The notes: a model not told the origin generated them from the letters alone. Positions 42,621 through 52,606 are shown, counted from the stretch's first letter. The stretch is 64,000 nucleotides of DNA from DATAES01 sp963721305 (GCA_963721305.1 CAVRIR010000002.1:186001-250000); one strand, 5' to 3'. Numbers and translations are program-made.

Positions 42621-43620
42621 CGTGCCGCGCGTTGCGAGCGCGGCGCACGAGCGCGACCACACCGACCGCTCCCGCGGCAAGGGCTGCCGCTGCACCTCCG
42701 AGCGCCAGCTCTTGACGGCGTTGCGGACTGACCGTCGCCCACGGCGCGGGACGGTGGCCGGCAACGTACGCCTCCTCGTTCGTCGACGACGGCGACCAGC
42801 CCGCGGCCTTCAACCGGTCGTTGGCGATGACCCAGGGATGCACCGTGTACGGCACCAGTCCCGGAGGGGTCGCCGCCAGTCCCAGCTTCCAGCGTGTCCA
42901 CGCGACGCGGCGGGCGACGGGATCGGGGACCCGCAGCCGCGGCACACCGGCCAGGGCGCGCAACTGATCGCCGGGGATCCAGCCGTCCGGCGCGACGTTG
43001 AACGGACCGTCGAGCCGCTGGCGCCAGGCGACCACGACGGCCGACGCGAGATCGTCGAGGTGGACGTATTGCGCGGGCGGATCGTCCGATCCGGCGGGGC
43101 GCACCGCGGTCGTCGCTCTGACTGCGGCGGCCAACCATCCCTGCGCGTTCTCCGCGACCGGGATCGCAGGGCGCAGCACCGCCACGGTCACGCCGGGATG
43201 ATCGGCCTTCCACTCGACGGCGAGGCGCTCGCGCTCGGCCGCCCGCACCGCGAACTCGAGCTCGGCGTTGGGTCGTAGCGGCGCGTCCTCGGTCAACGGC
43301 ACCGGGTTCGAGGGCCAAGCTCCGTACACGGTCGCGCTCGACAGCAGGACGATGGTCTTCGCCTCGATGCCGGCTGCGGCCTCGAGGAGCATCCGGGTCT
43401 CGGCGACGCCACCTTCGAGCTGAACGACTGCTGTCGCGCCTTCGAGGGAGGCTTTCAGCTCGTTCGCGGCACGGGCGTGATCGCCGTGATCGCCGTGATC
43501 GCCGTGATCCTGGTGGGCGTTGACCTCGATGATGCGTGGGGCACCGTCTGCGTCCGCCAGCAGCGCCTTCACCCGTTGGCCGAGTGCGTCGGTCGAGCCG
43601 CTGAGGACGATCGTCGACAT
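42616..43620 (-). CDS. NAD-dependent epimerase/dehydratase family protein with membrane tail
   Basis: 334 residues from ATG 43620. Rossmann start MSTIVLSGSTDALGQRVKAL, then IVLLSSATVYGAWPSNPVPL (S-x-x-V-Y-G) and YVHLDDLASAVVVAWRQ, as in extended SDR sugar epimerases. The catalytic Y-x-x-x-K is not obvious (FAVRAAERERL in its place). A His-Gly-Asp tandem lies near residue 45. A hydrophobic helix (LALGGAAAALAAGAVGVVAL) near the C-terminus would anchor it to the membrane. Substrate unknown. Divergent from the zinc metalloprotease gene, 17 bases apart. Confidence 0.75.
   Translation of the reverse strand: MSTIVLSGSTDALGQRVKALLADADGAPRIIEVNAHQDHGDHGDHGDHARAANELKASLEGATAVVQLEGGVAETRMLLEAAAGIEAKTIVLLSSATVYGAWPSNPVPLTEDAPLRPNAELEFAVRAAERERLAVEWKADHPGVTVAVLRPAIPVAENAQGWLAAAVRATTAVRPAGSDDPPAQYVHLDDLASAVVVAWRQRLDGPFNVAPDGWIPGDQLRALAGVPRLRVPDPVARRVAWTRWKLGLAATPPGLVPYTVHPWVIANDRLKAAGWSPSSTNEEAYVAGHRPAPWATVSPQRRQELALGGAAAALAAGAVGVVALVRRARNARHG
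43476..43510. repeat. 9-base tandem repeat coding H-G-D units in the epimerase
   Basis: CGTGATCGC is repeated about four times in tandem, encoding H-G-D-H-G-D-H-G-D-H in a surface loop. Such loops often vary in length by slippage. Confidence 0.8.
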
Positions 43621-43637
43621 CGCCCTACCATGCCAAT

Positions 43638-44852
43638 GTGAGCGATCGAGGTCCATTCGATCCCGAGGGCGAGGATCCGTTCAAGGGCATCCCACTGTTC
43701 GGCGACCTGGCCCGGATGCTCCAGCAGCAGGGACCGGTGAACTGGGATGCGGCGCGCCAGTTGGCGGCTTCCATCGCCACCGAGGGCACATCCGAGCCCA
43801 ACGTCGATCCCATCGATCGCATCCAGCTCGAGCAACTCACCCGGGTCGCGGAGCTACAGGTCGCCAACGCGACGACGTTGCCGACGTCGACGTCGGGGCG
43901 AGGGCTCACGGTCGAACCGGTCACGCGCACGCTGTGGATGCAACGCACGCTCGACGCCCACCGCGGCCTGTTCGAATCGCTCGCCGGATCACTCTCGGGC
44001 GGCATGCAGGTCGCCGGCCTCCCGGATGCCGACGATCCCGACTTCGACGATCCGATGGCGAAGATGCTCGGCGGCATCATGCAGGCGTTCAGCCCGGTGA
44101 TGCTCGGCATGACGATCGGCTCGCTCCTCGGCCATCTCGCCCGTCGCTCGTTCGGCCAGTACGACCTGCCTATCCCGCGTCCGCGCAGCGACGACCTGAT
44201 GATCCTGCTCGCCAACGTCGACGAGTTCGGCGGCGAGTGGAGCCTGCCGAAGGACGATCTCCGCTTGTGGGTGTGCGTCCACGAGGTGGCCCACCACACG
44301 GTCCTGTCCGTGCCGCACGTGCACGACCGGCTGAACTCGTTGCTCAACCGCTACGTCGCGGGATTCGAGCCCGATCCGAACGCGCTCGAGACGCGGTTGG
44401 GCGATTTCGACATGTCCGATCCGTCGGCGCTCAACAAGCTGCCGGAGCTGCTCGGCGATCCCGAGGTGCTGCTCGGCGCGATGCAGTCACCGGCACAACG
44501 CGAGCTGCTGCCGCAGCTCGAAGCGATCGTCGCCGTGGTCGTGGGCCACGTCGACTACGTGATGGACGCGATCGGTGAAGGTCTCATCGGTTCGTACCGG
44601 ATGGTGACGGAGGCGCTGCGCCGCCGGCGGGTGACCGCTGATCCTTCCGACCGGTTCGTCGAGCGACTGTTCGGGCTCGAGCTCACGCAGGCGCACTACG
44701 ACCGCGGCAGCGCCTTCATCCAGGGCGTGGTCGAACGGGCCGGCACCGGGGCGCTCGAGCGGCTCTGGGTGTCCGAGCGCGAGTTGCCGACCCCGGCCGA
44801 GATCGACGCCCCCGGACTCTGGCTCGCCCGCATCGACCTCCCCCAGTCCTGA
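43638..44852 (+). CDS. DUF2342 zinc-dependent metalloprotease
   Basis: 404 residues. The zinc motif is WVCVHEVAHHTVLSV with H215, E216 and H219. The flanking sequence (FEPVTRTLWMQRTLDAHRG-like VTRTLWMQRTLDAHRGLFES, GQYDLPIPRP, FVERLFGLELTQAHYDRGSA) matches the actinobacterial DUF2342 family, sometimes labelled F420-biosynthesis associated. No signal peptide is seen. From memory, mycobacteria keep this family beside YlbL and UPF0182; here they are 7 kb apart. Substrate unknown. Confidence 0.88.
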   Translation: MSDRGPFDPEGEDPFKGIPLFGDLARMLQQQGPVNWDAARQLAASIATEGTSEPNVDPIDRIQLEQLTRVAELQVANATTLPTSTSGRGLTVEPVTRTLWMQRTLDAHRGLFESLAGSLSGGMQVAGLPDADDPDFDDPMAKMLGGIMQAFSPVMLGMTIGSLLGHLARRSFGQYDLPIPRPRSDDLMILLANVDEFGGEWSLPKDDLRLWVCVHEVAHHTVLSVPHVHDRLNSLLNRYVAGFEPDPNALETRLGDFDMSDPSALNKLPELLGDPEVLLGAMQSPAQRELLPQLEAIVAVVVGHVDYVMDAIGEGLIGSYRMVTEALRRRRVTADPSDRFVERLFGLELTQAHYDRGSAFIQGVVERAGTGALERLWVSERELPTPAEIDAPGLWLARIDLPQS

Positions 44853-44882
44853 CCAACACGGGCGTCGCAAAACCTACGGGCG

Positions 44883-45375
44883 TCAGACGTCGAGGATGTC
44901 GGCCCGCACGAGACGGCCGTGGGACGCTTCGAGGATGCCGATGGTGTGGGTCGGCGCCATGCGCCGTTGCGTCGGCGAGCCGGGATTGAACAGCAACTGG
45001 CCCTCGATGCCGCGTTCGTTGAGCGGCATGTGGCTGTGTCCGAACACGACCACGCGCGCGCCGGGGAAACCGTCGGTGCAGGCGCGCCGCCCGTCCGGCA
45101 CGGGGACCGCTGTCGTGGACCATCGCGACCTCGATCCCGTCGAGGTCGATCACACGGCTGTCAGGCAGCACTCGGGCCAACCCGTAGTCGTTGTTGCCGA
45201 GCACGGCGTGCACCGGCGCGAACCCACGGAGCTCGTCGAGCAGGTCCTGGGCAAGCACGTCGCCCGCGTGGAGGATCACGTCAGTGTCACCGAGCGCGTC
45301 GTACACGGCGGCGGGCAACCGGCGCGCCCCGGAACCGGCCCGCACGTGCGTGTCCGCCAGGACGACGGCCCGCAT
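44883..45375 (-). pseudogene. frameshifted YfcE-like metallophosphoesterase
   Basis: ATG at 45375: MRAVVLADTHVRAGSGARRL, DVILHAGDVLAQDLLDELRG, VHAVLGNNDYGLARVLPD, VAMVHDSG, which are metal motifs I-IV. Near 45070 the frame shifts to FPGARVVVFGHSHMPLNERG, LLFNPGSPTQRRMAPTHTIG to the stop, supplying the last G-H-x-H motif. About 163 residues, normal for this phosphodiesterase family. The start overlaps the MFS stop, so it is the last gene of the ppk operon. Confidence 0.7.
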
Positions 45376-46794
45376 CAGAACGTGGTCGTGCCGACAGCCG
45401 GCGTCGAGGGCGGCGTCGAGGGCGACGTCGAAGCCGAGGACGGGGTCGACGTCGAAGCCGACGGCGAGGTCGGCGGCGGAGCCGGTGGTGCGGCCGAGTC
45501 GACACGCCACGCCCGGCGGTACGCGTAGGCGCCGAACCCCGCGGTGATCGCGACGATGACGAACCCGACCCGCGCCGGGATGGGCACGATCACCGGCAGG
45601 AAGCCACCGATGACCCACAAGAGCTGGAACCGGGTCTCGAACCCCGCGAACGAGCGGCCGTAGTTCGCGTCGGGCGCGTCGCGCTGGACGATGGCGTCGA
45701 ACGCCAGCCGCCCTGCGCTCGCACCGAGGCCGACGACCAGTGCGATGACGACCGAGCCGAGCAACCCGCCTTCCAGCGAGCAACCGACGGCGATCGCCCC
45801 GACGGCGAGCAGGCAGGCTGCGAGGATCCGCTCCTCTGACACCACCCGGCGCAGACGCGGCGCGACGAGCGCGCCCGCCAGCGCGCCGGCGATGCTCGCG
45901 ACCAACACCGCGCCGAAGTGCCACGTGGGCGCGGTCGCCGGATGTCCTGTACCGACGTTCGGGAACCCGGCGGCATGTCGCACCGCTCGACCGATGGACA
46001 GTCCCACTGGCACTGGCGCGTCGTTGCCACCACCCTTCAGAGCGAAGGCGAGCAGGAACGTCAGGAAGCCGACGATGCCGCGGAGCAGTCCCATCGCCTC
46101 GGCTGCGTGCACGATGCCGGCACCGCGCAGCTCGACCTCCTCCGCCGTGTCCGGCGGCTCGGGCGCGACCGCGGCCCGCGACAGGCGCGTCGCGAGGATC
46201 GCCGCGGTACCGGACGTGATCGCGGCGCACACGAGCGCGGTCTCCGGACCGACGAACCTCACGATGAGCGCGGCCGGCGCGCCGACGACGAGGCCAACGA
46301 TGCCCGACACCAACGACAGGCGCGCGTTGGCGCGGACGAGCTCGGTGTCGTCGCTGACGACGGTCGGCACCAGCGCCGCTTTCGCGATGCCGTACGCCTT
46401 GCCCAGCACGAGTATCAGGAACGCGGCCGGGAACAGGAAGAGGTCGTTGACGTGCGAGACCATGAACACGCACACGAGCGCGCGCACACCGGACGCGAGC
46501 ATGACCATGAACCGACGACCGCCCTTGATGCGGTCGATGGCAGGACCGACGAGCGGGGCGACGACGGCGAACGGCGCCATCGTGAGGACGAGATACAGCG
46601 CCACCTTGTCGCCGCGCCGCTCCGGAAGGGATCGAGAAGAACAGCGTGCCGGCGAGCGACACGGTCACGAACGTGTCGGTCGCGACCGAGAATGCGTGCA
46701 CGCGCGCCAGCCGGGTGAACGGCGTGACGGTGAACGCCTCGGCGACGCTCCGGCGCGGCGGCGTCATCGGTTGCCACGAGCCGGAGGCAGTCAC
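45375..46794 (-). CDS. MFS transporter (frameshift near N-terminus)
   Basis: The first helix lies in the frame from 46794 (FTRLARVHAFSVATDTFVTV, SLAGTLFFSIP). One indel near 46620 joins it to KVALYLVLTMAPFAVVAPLV, GPAIDRIKGGRRFMVMLASG (the MFS loop 2-3 motif), SLVSGIVGLVVGAPAALIVR and further helices to VGFVIVAITAGFGAYAYRRA. The C-terminal tail is a Pro/Ser/Thr repeat. About 470 residues, twelve helices likely. Follows the sensor kinase by 57 bases. Substrate unknown. Confidence 0.75.
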
Positions 46795-46851
46795 GCCGTC
46801 AATGGTAAGTGCGCCCCGAGGAGCGCCGAACGCGTCCCCGACGTGGTGCGA

Positions 46852-48144
46852 TCAGCCGGCTTTGGGTTCGGCTGACGCCCCGTCGCGGGCATCCGATGCC
46901 GGGAGTGCGGGGCCGGCGGGCAGCACGAGCGAGAACGTCGATCCTTCGCCCTCGCTGGACTCGAGGCGCACGTCGCCACCGAGGCTGTCCGCGACGTGGC
47001 GGACGATGGCGAGGCCGAGACCGGTTCCCGGGGCGTCGGTCCGTCCGCGGTCGACGCGGTAGAAGCGCTCGAAGACGCGCTCGTGGTCGCGGGTGGGAAT
47101 GCCGGGGCCATGATCCCGGACCTCGATCGTGATCGTCTCGGCGTCCTCGCCGGACATGACGCGGACGTCGACCGACGAGCCCGGCTCCGAGTACTTCACC
47201 GCGTTGTCGAGCAAGTTGAAGACGGCCGACACGAGTTGGCGGCGGTCACCCGTGACCGTGAGCGTGCGCCGCGCTTCGGCCACGTGAACGTCGATGCCGT
47301 GGTGCTCTGCCGACGGACGGACGTGCTCGACCGCCTCGGCCACGACGAGGTGGACGGGCACGGGCTCGCGCACCGGAGCCTGCTCCGCCTCGATGCGGCT
47401 CAACTCGAGCAGGTCGTCGATCATCCGCGCGATGCGCATGGCGTCGTGCACCAGGCGTTCCGAGAGCCGGCGGGCGACCACCGGATCGTCCTCCATGACG
47501 AGCGTCTCGGCCACCAATGACAGCGCGGCGACCGGCGTCTTCAACTCGTGGCTCACGTTGGCGACGAAGTCGCGCCGCACGGCCTCGAGACGGCGGCGGT
47601 CGGAGACGTCGTCGATGACCGCGAGACCGCCGACGGTTCGACGTGCGTCGTCGATCGGGGTCACCGAAACGACGAGGGTGCGCCGCATCGGCCCGAACAG
47701 CTCGAGCGTGCGCTTCTCCGTCTTCCCGTCGACGGCGCGCCGCAACATGTCGTCGACGATGGTGCCGACCGGCCCGTCGCCGTACCGCTCCGCTTCGTAC
47801 TCGATGGCCTGTTGATTGCGGGTCAGGACATCGCCGTTCTCGTCACAGATCACGACACCCTGCGTGACCGCCTGCAGCGCGTTCGAGAGCCGGCCGGCCG
47901 ATACCGTCGCTTCGCCGCGGGCCAGCACGGCGGCGTCCACCGCATGCTCGAGCCGCGTCATGTTCTTCTCCAGCCGCCGGCTCTCCGGGGACGGCGACGA
48001 GTCCTCGAGCCGCAGCGCGACGCCGATCACGCGCTGCACCTCCGCGCGACGGGCGCGCCACGCGAGCAGCACGACCGCGAGGAGCGCCAGCCCTGCAACG
48101 ACCGCGATCGCGATGGCCACCGCTTCGTTGATCCGTACGGTCAC
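46852..48144 (-). CDS. SenX3/PhoR-like sensor histidine kinase
   Basis: 430 residues. One helix (AVAIAIAVVAGLALLAVVLL), a PAS-like domain (ALQAVTQGVVICDENGDVLT), the phosphoacceptor His199 in FVANVSHELKTPVAALSLVA, and a full HATPase (VFNLLDNAVKYSEPG, HGPGIPTRDHERVFERFYRV, GTGLGLAIVRHVADSLGG). The single-helix plus PAS layout is that of the phosphate sensor SenX3, and its place behind ppk fits phosphate control. No response regulator is adjacent, so it is an orphan in this window. It begins two bases after the Nudix stop. Confidence 0.88.
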   Translation of the reverse strand: MTVRINEAVAIAIAVVAGLALLAVVLLAWRARRAEVQRVIGVALRLEDSSPSPESRRLEKNMTRLEHAVDAAVLARGEATVSAGRLSNALQAVTQGVVICDENGDVLTRNQQAIEYEAERYGDGPVGTIVDDMLRRAVDGKTEKRTLELFGPMRRTLVVSVTPIDDARRTVGGLAVIDDVSDRRRLEAVRRDFVANVSHELKTPVAALSLVAETLVMEDDPVVARRLSERLVHDAMRIARMIDDLLELSRIEAEQAPVREPVPVHLVVAEAVEHVRPSAEHHGIDVHVAEARRTLTVTGDRRQLVSAVFNLLDNAVKYSEPGSSVDVRVMSGEDAETITIEVRDHGPGIPTRDHERVFERFYRVDRGRTDAPGTGLGLAIVRHVADSLGGDVRLESSEGEGSTFSLVLPAGPALPASDARDGASAEPKAG

Positions 48145-48146
48145 CG

Positions 48147-48575
48147 CTACAACCTTCTCACGTGCGGCAGGCGATACGAATGCACCACTTCCACATCGCG
48201 GTCGTAGGTGAGGAGCTCAGCCACGTCGTCGACGCGGACCCAACGCAGCTCGTCGGTCTCGTCCGCCGGTTCGAACGGGGTCGCGTCCTCGATCGTCATC
48301 GCCCAGTAGCGCACGACCTTGGCGCGCCCACGCCCGTCTGTGTAAGCGGTCGGGAGCAACTCGGCACCCAGCCGGCACCGCAGCCCGGTCTCCTCCTCGA
48401 CCTCTCGCACCGCGCACTGCTCGTCGGTCTCGCCCGGATCCCGTTTGCCCTTCGGCAACGACCAGTCGTCGTACTTCGGGCGGTGGACGAGCAGGATCTC
48501 GACGGCACCATCGGCTGCCGTCCGCCCGACGACACCGCCGGACGCGCGCACGGTGGCGCTCAGCTTCCTGACCAC
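48147..48575 (-). CDS. Nudix hydrolase next to ppk
   Basis: 142 residues from GTG 48575, which overlaps the ppk end; the longer ATG frame would run 120 bases inside ppk. The Nudix box GKRDPGETDEQCAVREVEEE followed by TGL is complete (G-x5-E-x7-R-E-x2-E-E-x-G), and LLVHRPKYDDWSLPKGK precedes it. In mycobacteria a MutT1-type Nudix protein is also linked to ppk; this one lacks the extra phosphoglycerate-mutase-like domain. It likely clears nucleotide or polyphosphate compounds. Confidence 0.85.
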   Translation of the reverse strand: MVRKLSATVRASGGVVGRTAADGAVEILLVHRPKYDDWSLPKGKRDPGETDEQCAVREVEEETGLRCRLGAELLPTAYTDGRGRAKVVRYWAMTIEDATPFEPADETDELRWVRVDDVAELLTYDRDVEVVHSYRLPHVRRL

Positions 48576-50653
48576 CGTCCGCGGTTCGCCGCCAGCTCTT
48601 GCAGGCGGATGTGGGTGTCGACGCTCGTCCCGTCGGTCGCGGTCGGCACCTTGTCCCACGTGCCATCGGGTTGCAGCGTCCACGCGAGGACGTCGTCGGC
48701 GAAGTCGACGGCGAGGATTTCGCGCAGCCGGTCCTGCAGACCGGGGTCGTTGACCGGAGTCAGCGCCTCGACGCGACGATCGAGGTTGCGAGGCATGAGG
48801 TCGGCGGAGCCGATGTAGAAGCTCGGGCGCCCGGCACCGCCGCCGTTGCCGAACTCGTAGATCCTCGAGTGCTCGAGGTAACGACCGACGATCGAGCGGA
48901 CACGCACGTTCTCCGACATGCCTGGAACCCCGGGACGCAGGCAGCAGATGCCCCGGACGACACAGTCGATGTGCACGCCCGCCCGCGACGCCGCGTAGAG
49001 CGTCTCGATCATGTCGGGATCGACGAGGTTGTTCAGCTTCAGGCGCACCCGGCCGCTTCCCGGTTCGGTGCGCTCGGCATCGGCCTCGGCGAGGATCATG
49101 CGCTTGATGCGGTGACGCAGCGAGTGCGGAGCGACGAGCAGCTTCTCGTACTTCACGTTGCGCCCGTAACCCGTGAGGAAGTTGAACAGGTGCGTGAGGT
49201 CGGCACCGATCTCCTCGTCCGTCGTGAACAGGCCGAGGTCGTCGTACAGCTTGGCGGTTGTCGCGTTGTAGTTGCCTGTGCCGACATGCACGTAGCGGCG
49301 GATGCCATCGGGGTCGTCACGTACCACGAGCGCGGTCTTGGTGTGCGTCTTCAGACCGACGAGCCCGTAGACGACGTGCACGCCCGCCTCTTCGAGCGCG
49401 CGTGCCCATTCGATGTTCGCCTGCTCGTCACCGCGGGCCTTCAACTCGACGAGCGCCGCGACCTGCTTGCCCCGCTCGGCCGCGCGGATCAGGTAGCGGA
49501 CGATGGCGCTGTCGCCGGACGTCCGGTACAGGGTCAGCTTGATGGCCAGCACCTGCGGGTCGGCGGCGGCCTGGCGCACGAACTCCTCGACCGTCGCCGC
49601 GAAGCTCTCGTACGGATGATGGACGAGCACGTCGCGGTTGCGAATCGCCTCGAACACATCCGCTCGCTCGTCCTCGCCCGGCAGGAATTCCGGCGGCGTC
49701 ACCGGCAGGTAGACGGGGTCCTTGAGGTCGGCACGGTCGAGTGCGTGCACGGACCACAGTCCACCCAGATCGAGCGGGCCGACACCGAGGTAGACGTCAT
49801 CGTCGTCGACGTCGAGTTCGCGCTGCAGCAGCTCTCTCACCTCGTCACTCGCGTCGGCATCGAGCTCGAGCCGCACCGCGCGGCGGAACCGGCGCCGGCG
49901 CAGTTCGAGCTCGACCGCGGCCAGGAGGTCGTCCGCCTCTTCCTCTTCGAGCGTGAGGTCCGCGTTGCGCGTGACGCGGAAGCTGTAGTCGTCCACGACC
50001 TCCATGCCCCGGAAGAGCTGATGCAGGTGGGCCCCGATCACCTGCTCGAGAGGGACGAATCGCTCGCCGTCGGGCATCACCATGAAGCGGGGCAGCAACG
50101 GTGGCACCTTCACGCGGGCGAACCGACGCTGCGCGGTGACGGGATCGCGCACGACCACCGCCAGGTTGAGGGACAGGTGCGAGATGTACGGGAAGGGATG
50201 ACCGGGATCGACCGCGAGTGGGGTCAACACCGGGAAGATGCGCTCTTCGAACACCTCGTCGAGCCACTTCACGTCGTCTTCGTCGAGGTCCGCGTACGAG
50301 CTGAAGATGATGCCGTGGTTCGCGAGCCGGGGCGCGAGCTGCTCGAGGAACGTGCGCTCGGCCCGGGCCATCATCTCCTCGACGACATCGCGGACCTCGA
50401 GCAGCTGCTGCGCAGGCGTGCGGCCGTCGGGCGTCGGCGCGGTGATGCCGGCGGCAACCTGATCCTTCAGGCCGGCGACGCGGACCTGGAAGAACTCGTC
50501 GAGGTTCTGGCTGAAGATGGCGAGGAACTTGGCCCGTTCGAGCAGCGGAACGTCTTCGCGCTCGGCCATCGCCAGGACGCGTTCGTTGAATTCGAGCCAG
50601 GAGAGCTCACGATTGAGGAGCCGGGCGCCCGGCGACGTCTCGGTGGCGGGCAC
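48560..50653 (-). CDS. ppk1: polyphosphate kinase 1
   Basis: 697 residues, the usual length. N domain LLNRELSWLEFNERVLAMAE and FLAIFSQNLDEFFQVRVAGL; head domain; then catalytic C1/C2 with KLTLYRTSGDSAIVRYLIRA, VALVELKARGDEQANIEWAR and the autophosphorylated His456 in YVHVGTGNYNATTAKLYDDL; later HSRIYEFGNGG and PRNLDRRVEALTPV. It makes long-chain polyphosphate from ATP at the membrane. First large gene of the operon with Nudix and the SenX3-like kinase. Confidence 0.95.
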   Translation of the reverse strand: MPATETSPGARLLNRELSWLEFNERVLAMAEREDVPLLERAKFLAIFSQNLDEFFQVRVAGLKDQVAAGITAPTPDGRTPAQQLLEVRDVVEEMMARAERTFLEQLAPRLANHGIIFSSYADLDEDDVKWLDEVFEERIFPVLTPLAVDPGHPFPYISHLSLNLAVVVRDPVTAQRRFARVKVPPLLPRFMVMPDGERFVPLEQVIGAHLHQLFRGMEVVDDYSFRVTRNADLTLEEEEADDLLAAVELELRRRRFRRAVRLELDADASDEVRELLQRELDVDDDDVYLGVGPLDLGGLWSVHALDRADLKDPVYLPVTPPEFLPGEDERADVFEAIRNRDVLVHHPYESFAATVEEFVRQAAADPQVLAIKLTLYRTSGDSAIVRYLIRAAERGKQVAALVELKARGDEQANIEWARALEEAGVHVVYGLVGLKTHTKTALVVRDDPDGIRRYVHVGTGNYNATTAKLYDDLGLFTTDEEIGADLTHLFNFLTGYGRNVKYEKLLVAPHSLRHRIKRMILAEADAERTEPGSGRVRLKLNNLVDPDMIETLYAASRAGVHIDCVVRGICCLRPGVPGMSENVRVRSIVGRYLEHSRIYEFGNGGGAGRPSFYIGSADLMPRNLDRRVEALTPVNDPGLQDRLREILAVDFADDVLAWTLQPDGTWDKVPTATDGTSVDTHIRLQELAANRGRWSGS

Positions 50654-50670
50654 CGAGCCAGCGTAGTTCG

Positions 50671-50952
50671 CTACGCCTCGTCCTCTTCGGGTAGCCCGAG
50701 GTCCCAGTCGAGCAGCAAGTGCTCGCGCTCGGCATCGCGGACGACTCGTTCACGGTTGCGCCGGAACTGGGGATCGTGGGGCGGCAGCAGCTCGAGGCGA
50801 GCCAGCACCCGGGCCCGGAACTCCTCGATCAGCGCCCGGTCGCCGAAGTCGGAGTGGACCTCCCAGTGGGGCACCACCGGGCCGAGGTAGACGACGCGGA
50901 CGTGACCCCGTGGCGGCTCGTTGGCATCTGGTGCGTCAGCGGCGAGCGACAT
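50671..50952 (-). CDS. small conserved-looking protein upstream of ppk
   Basis: 93 residues from ATG 50952. A central sheet-like stretch (GHVRVVYLGPVVPHWEVHSD) and a helical, charged C-terminus (FRARVLARLELLPPHDPQFR, RDAEREHLLLDWDLGLPEED). The gap to ppk is 17 bases, so it is in the same transcript. The upstream bases GGAG support the start. I do not recognise a family. Confidence 0.6.
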   Translation of the reverse strand: MSLAADAPDANEPPRGHVRVVYLGPVVPHWEVHSDFGDRALIEEFRARVLARLELLPPHDPQFRRNRERVVRDAEREHLLLDWDLGLPEEDEA

Positions 50953-51134
50953 GGAGGTGGACTCTAACCGGTCGTCGAAAGGAGGAGCCGTAGCCGAAAC
51001 CTTCACTTGGGCCCGTTTCTTGATGCCCACCTTCGGTCCGTTGGTGTCTCATCTCTGCAGAGCGGCGACTGGCAGATCCTCGGAAGCTTTCCGACGATCC
51101 GCTCCGTAGAAAGTCTGAACGGAGGGACTGACTG

Positions 51135-51368
51135 ATGGAGACCGAGTGGATGCGACTGGGACTGTGTCGTGAGATCGCCCCGTCGACCTTCTTCCCGAGC
51201 GACGGGGTAGGAGTCGAGGTCGCACGTCGCATCTGCGCTGATTGTCCGGTCCGACAGGATTGCCTCGAGTACGCGCTCGAGAACCGCATCGACCACGGAG
51301 TGTGGGGCGGCTGCTCGGAGCGTGAGCGTCGCCGGATCCTCAAGCGCCGGCGGGTCGCCGTCAGCTGA
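51135..51368 (+). CDS. WhiB family iron-sulfur regulator
   Basis: 77 residues. The four cluster ligands are C11, C34, C37 and C43 (C-x22-C-x2-C-x5-C in GLCREI...RICADCPVRQDC). [15 protein letters not shown] is the WhiB G-V-W-G-G turn and basic tail. The ribosome site GGAGG lies nine bases before ATG. WhiB proteins sense redox or NO and bind the primary sigma factor. C60 is an extra cysteine. Confidence 0.92.
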   Translation: METEWMRLGLCREIAPSTFFPSDGVGVEVARRICADCPVRQDCLEYALENRIDHGVWGGCSERERRRILKRRRVAVS

Positions 51369-51426
51369 TTCGCCCGTCGCCTCTCGGGCGACGCGAAGCA
51401 GTCGCGGCGAGCACAAGGGGACGCGA

Positions 51427-52221
51427 TTGCTGGAATGTGTGGTGAACGTGAGCGAGGGCCGAGACGGCCCGGCGCTGGCCGCCATCACTGCGGCCTGCGC
51501 TGACTACCTGCTCGACGTCCACCGCGACACGGACCACAACCGCGCCGTGCTGACGCTCGCCGGTCCGACCGTCGAGGTCGCCGCCCGTCGGGTGGCGCAG
51601 GCCGCGGTCGAGCAGCTCGATCTGCGAACTCACGTCGGCGTCCATCCGCGGATCGGCGTGGTCGATGTGGTGCCGTTCGTGCCGCTGGACGGATCGACGC
51701 TGGTTGACGCAATCGCCGCTCGCGACGCCTTCGCGGCGTGGGCGGGCGAGGCGCTGGGACTGCCCTGCTTCCTTTACGGCCCCGAGCGATCCCTGCCGTC
51801 GGTGCGCCGTGACGCCTTCGGCGTGCTGCCACCGGACACGGGGCCGCGGCAGCCGCATCCGACCGCAGGCGCTTGTGCCGTCGGAGCGAGGCCGGTGCTG
51901 GTCGCCTACAACCTGTGGCTTCGCGACCGGGACCTCGACCATGCCCGCCGCCTGGCCGCATCGGTACGGGGAGACCATGTGCGAGCCCTCGGCCTTGCCG
52001 TGGGCGACCATGTCCAGATCTCCATGAACCTGCTCTCGCCCCTGGATGTCGGCCCGGCGGACGTGTTCGACGCGGTCGGCAGGGAGGCGGCGATCAGCCG
52101 AGCGGAACTGGTCGGCTTGGTGCCGATGGCCGTGCTCGAGGCGACGCCTGCCGAGCGTTGGGACGAGCTCGATCTGCATGCGGCTCGCACCATCGAGGCG
52201 CGAGTCGCTGGACGGTGGTGA
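51427..52221 (+). CDS. glutamate formimidoyltransferase N-domain-like protein
   Basis: About 264 residues. The conserved start [20 protein letters not shown] begins at TTG 51427, placed five bases after AAGGGGA; the longer frame back to 51322 lies in the WhiB end and has no family residues. Then [20 protein letters not shown] and LPCFLYGPE, and [20 protein letters not shown], all of the FTCD formiminotransferase domain. It would transfer a formimino group from formiminoglutamate to tetrahydrofolate in histidine breakdown, although no hut genes are nearby. Confidence 0.78.
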   Translation: MLECVVNVSEGRDGPALAAITAACADYLLDVHRDTDHNRAVLTLAGPTVEVAARRVAQAAVEQLDLRTHVGVHPRIGVVDVVPFVPLDGSTLVDAIAARDAFAAWAGEALGLPCFLYGPERSLPSVRRDAFGVLPPDTGPRQPHPTAGACAVGARPVLVAYNLWLRDRDLDHARRLAASVRGDHVRALGLAVGDHVQISMNLLSPLDVGPADVFDAVGREAAISRAELVGLVPMAVLEATPAERWDELDLHAARTIEARVAGRW

Positions 52222-52239
52222 GTACCAGGCGGTCGCCGG

Positions 52240-52524
52240 TCAGGCCGAGGCGCCGGCAGCCCGCCGAGCCAGCGCCCGCTGGCGGCGGATGCGGCGGCGT
52301 TCACGTTCGCTCATGCCGCCCCAGATGCCGAACTTCTCGCCGTTGACCAACGCGTACTCGAGGCATTCCTCGCGCACGATGCAGCCCCGGCACACCTCCT
52401 TGGCCTCCCGCGTGGACGTGCCACGCTCAGGGAAGAACAGGTCGGGATCGACACCGAGGCAGTTGGCGAAGTCCTGCCAGCCCTTCGTCTCGGTGTCGAT
52501 CTCGCTCGGAATGGTGATGCGCAT
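52240..52524 (-). CDS. WhiB2/WhmD-like regulator
   Basis: 94 residues from ATG 52524, chosen because GGAGG lies six bases upstream. Ligands C22, C45, C48 and C54 ([16 protein letters not shown]...[16 protein letters not shown]), then [20 protein letters not shown]. The sequence is closest in pattern to the WhiB2/WhmD group that controls septation. It shares a divergent gap, with a palindrome, with the macro-domain gene. Confidence 0.9.
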   Translation of the reverse strand: MRITIPSEIDTETKGWQDFANCLGVDPDLFFPERGTSTREAKEVCRGCIVREECLEYALVNGEKFGIWGGMSERERRRIRRQRALARRAAGASA

Positions 52525-52606
52525 GTCGAGCCTCCGCGACCCGATGGACGACGTGGCTCCGCGTGCCCCCATGTCGCTCGGACAACGGCGACCGGGTCAA
52601 TGCCAC

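Noticed and set aside
43476..43510. Short tandem repeat as a CRISPR array
   Set aside because: Units are 9 bases without spacers and encode in-frame H-G-D in the epimerase.
48599..50890. 763-residue open frame on the plus strand opposite ppk
   Set aside because: The opposite strand encodes a full ppk1; the long frame is a codon-bias shadow.
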